Part shown: positions 28,942 through 29,262 of the stretch, in pieces | Layout: every line of letters begins with the position of its first letter | How positions within the stretch are numbered: position 1 is the stretch's first letter | IMG/VR virus record: IMGVR_UViG_3300000477_000009 | Location: 1 to 29,262 of that record | Reading direction: 5' to 3' (one strand) | Origin: a virus | Length of the DNA: 29,262 nt | Position numbers and translations under genes: made by a program | The notes under the pieces: generated by a model | The model's input: the letters and a program-made list of their open reading frames with translations, nothing else | Told to the model about the DNA's origin: nothing | Database searches by the model: none

Positions 28942-29262
28942 TTATACCTCCTCTTTCATAATGTCTCTTCTAAGTATTTTTGCTGCTTCTAAAAAGGCTT
29001 CTCCCAATACCTCAAAAGCAGCTGCTGCTCTTTTCTCGGCAGTTAAATAGGTAATACGAACCGGATTATCTTCGGTCTCCACGTCTTTCTTCTCAGGAAT
29101 TTTCCCATTGCTTCTGGGAGGAATCTCTTTCCTTTTTTTCTTTTCTGTTACTGCTGCTTGCATAGAAGAAGCACTTAAACCTAATTCTGCTGCTGCAGTG
29201 CTTATCGCCTCATTGTCACTAGAGGACCTTTCTCGGTGCCTTAGAAATGCGTTTACTCTTCT
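28942..29262 (-). CDS. Unrecognised protein, C-terminal part (start outside window)
   Basis: The frame is open on the - strand to the edge of the window, so the true start is beyond 29262, and an in-frame ATG at 29163 is probably internal. The visible 106 residues have an Arg-rich start (RRVNAFLRHRERSSSD), a helical stretch AISTAAAELGLSASSMQAAV that looks like a helix-turn-helix, then a basic Lys/Pro linker (KKKRKEIPPRS) and a helical end with Ala, Leu and Glu. A DNA-binding function is possible from the HTH-like stretch and basic charge, but this is inference and the family is unknown. It is the first gene in view of the leftward operon. Confidence 0.55.
   Translation of the reverse strand, partial: RRVNAFLRHRERSSSDNEAISTAAAELGLSASSMQAAVTEKKKRKEIPPRSNGKIPEKKDVETEDNPVRITYLTAEKRAAAAFEVLGEAFLEAAKILRRDIMKEEV

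Noticed and set aside
28726-28992. 88-codon + strand frame opposite the HAD gene
   Set aside because: Tyr/Cys/His-rich product without a ribosome site, a shadow of the HAD gene with clear motifs.

Overview
The window is the structural and lysis half of a short-tailed (podovirus-like) bacteriophage that infects a Gram-positive, Bacillota-type host. The evidence for this is a small and large terminase, a portal, a scaffold, a major capsid protein of the N4-gp56 type, gp11/gp12-like short-tail genes, and the absence of any tape-measure or major tail-tube gene. The host inference rests on two things. Nearly all genes have strong AGGAGG ribosome sites, with several TTG starts. The scaffold and the capsid protein also share an N-terminal F-D-L-Q-L-F-(A/S) motif, which is the site cut by the Prp protease on ribosomal protein L27 and on some phage capsid proteins in Bacillota. 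No integrase or repressor is in view, so temperate or virulent lifestyle cannot be judged.

Layout, left to right on the + strand: the end of an AT-rich gene made of almost identical WD40-like repeats (2-559); two fibre-like or appendage proteins, one with H-x-H repeats (580-2361); two small unknown proteins (2361-2911); small and large terminase (2904-4926); a small membrane protein (4931-5173); portal (5177-7348); scaffold (7412-8275); a probable head-decoration protein (8287-8733); the major capsid protein (8761-9759); and a strong terminator (9788-9831). These are followed by head-tail and short-tail genes (9854-13036), a 48-residue coiled-coil protein (13037-13183), two probable internal virion proteins (13199-14822), and one 3,960-codon gene (14839-26721) that fills about 41% of the window. 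The lysis block comes next: a YvrJ-like small membrane protein, an N-acetylmuramoyl-L-alanine amidase and a holin-like protein (26735-28036). It ends at a bidirectional terminator (28031-28059).

Beyond the terminator the genes run on the - strand: a membrane-anchored 3D-domain (cell-wall hydrolase type) protein, a small HAD-type phosphatase and the C-terminal part of an unrecognised gene that leaves the window. The pyrimidine-rich + strand in this stretch agrees with reversed coding.

The giant protein is the most remarkable object. It is a polyvalent phage protein with a J-domain (HPD), an HEFGH metallopeptidase-like motif, a large polyvalent domain with E-x-QSD and TTGE signatures, a long helical C-terminal region and hydrophobic segments near the C-terminus. 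Its place after the tail and internal virion genes suggests that it is packaged and injected with the DNA. A second strong signal covers the whole window: the palindrome GATC occurs only three times in 29 kb. There is no gene-free stretch longer than about 95 bases, and I saw no tRNA, CRISPR or insertion sequence.
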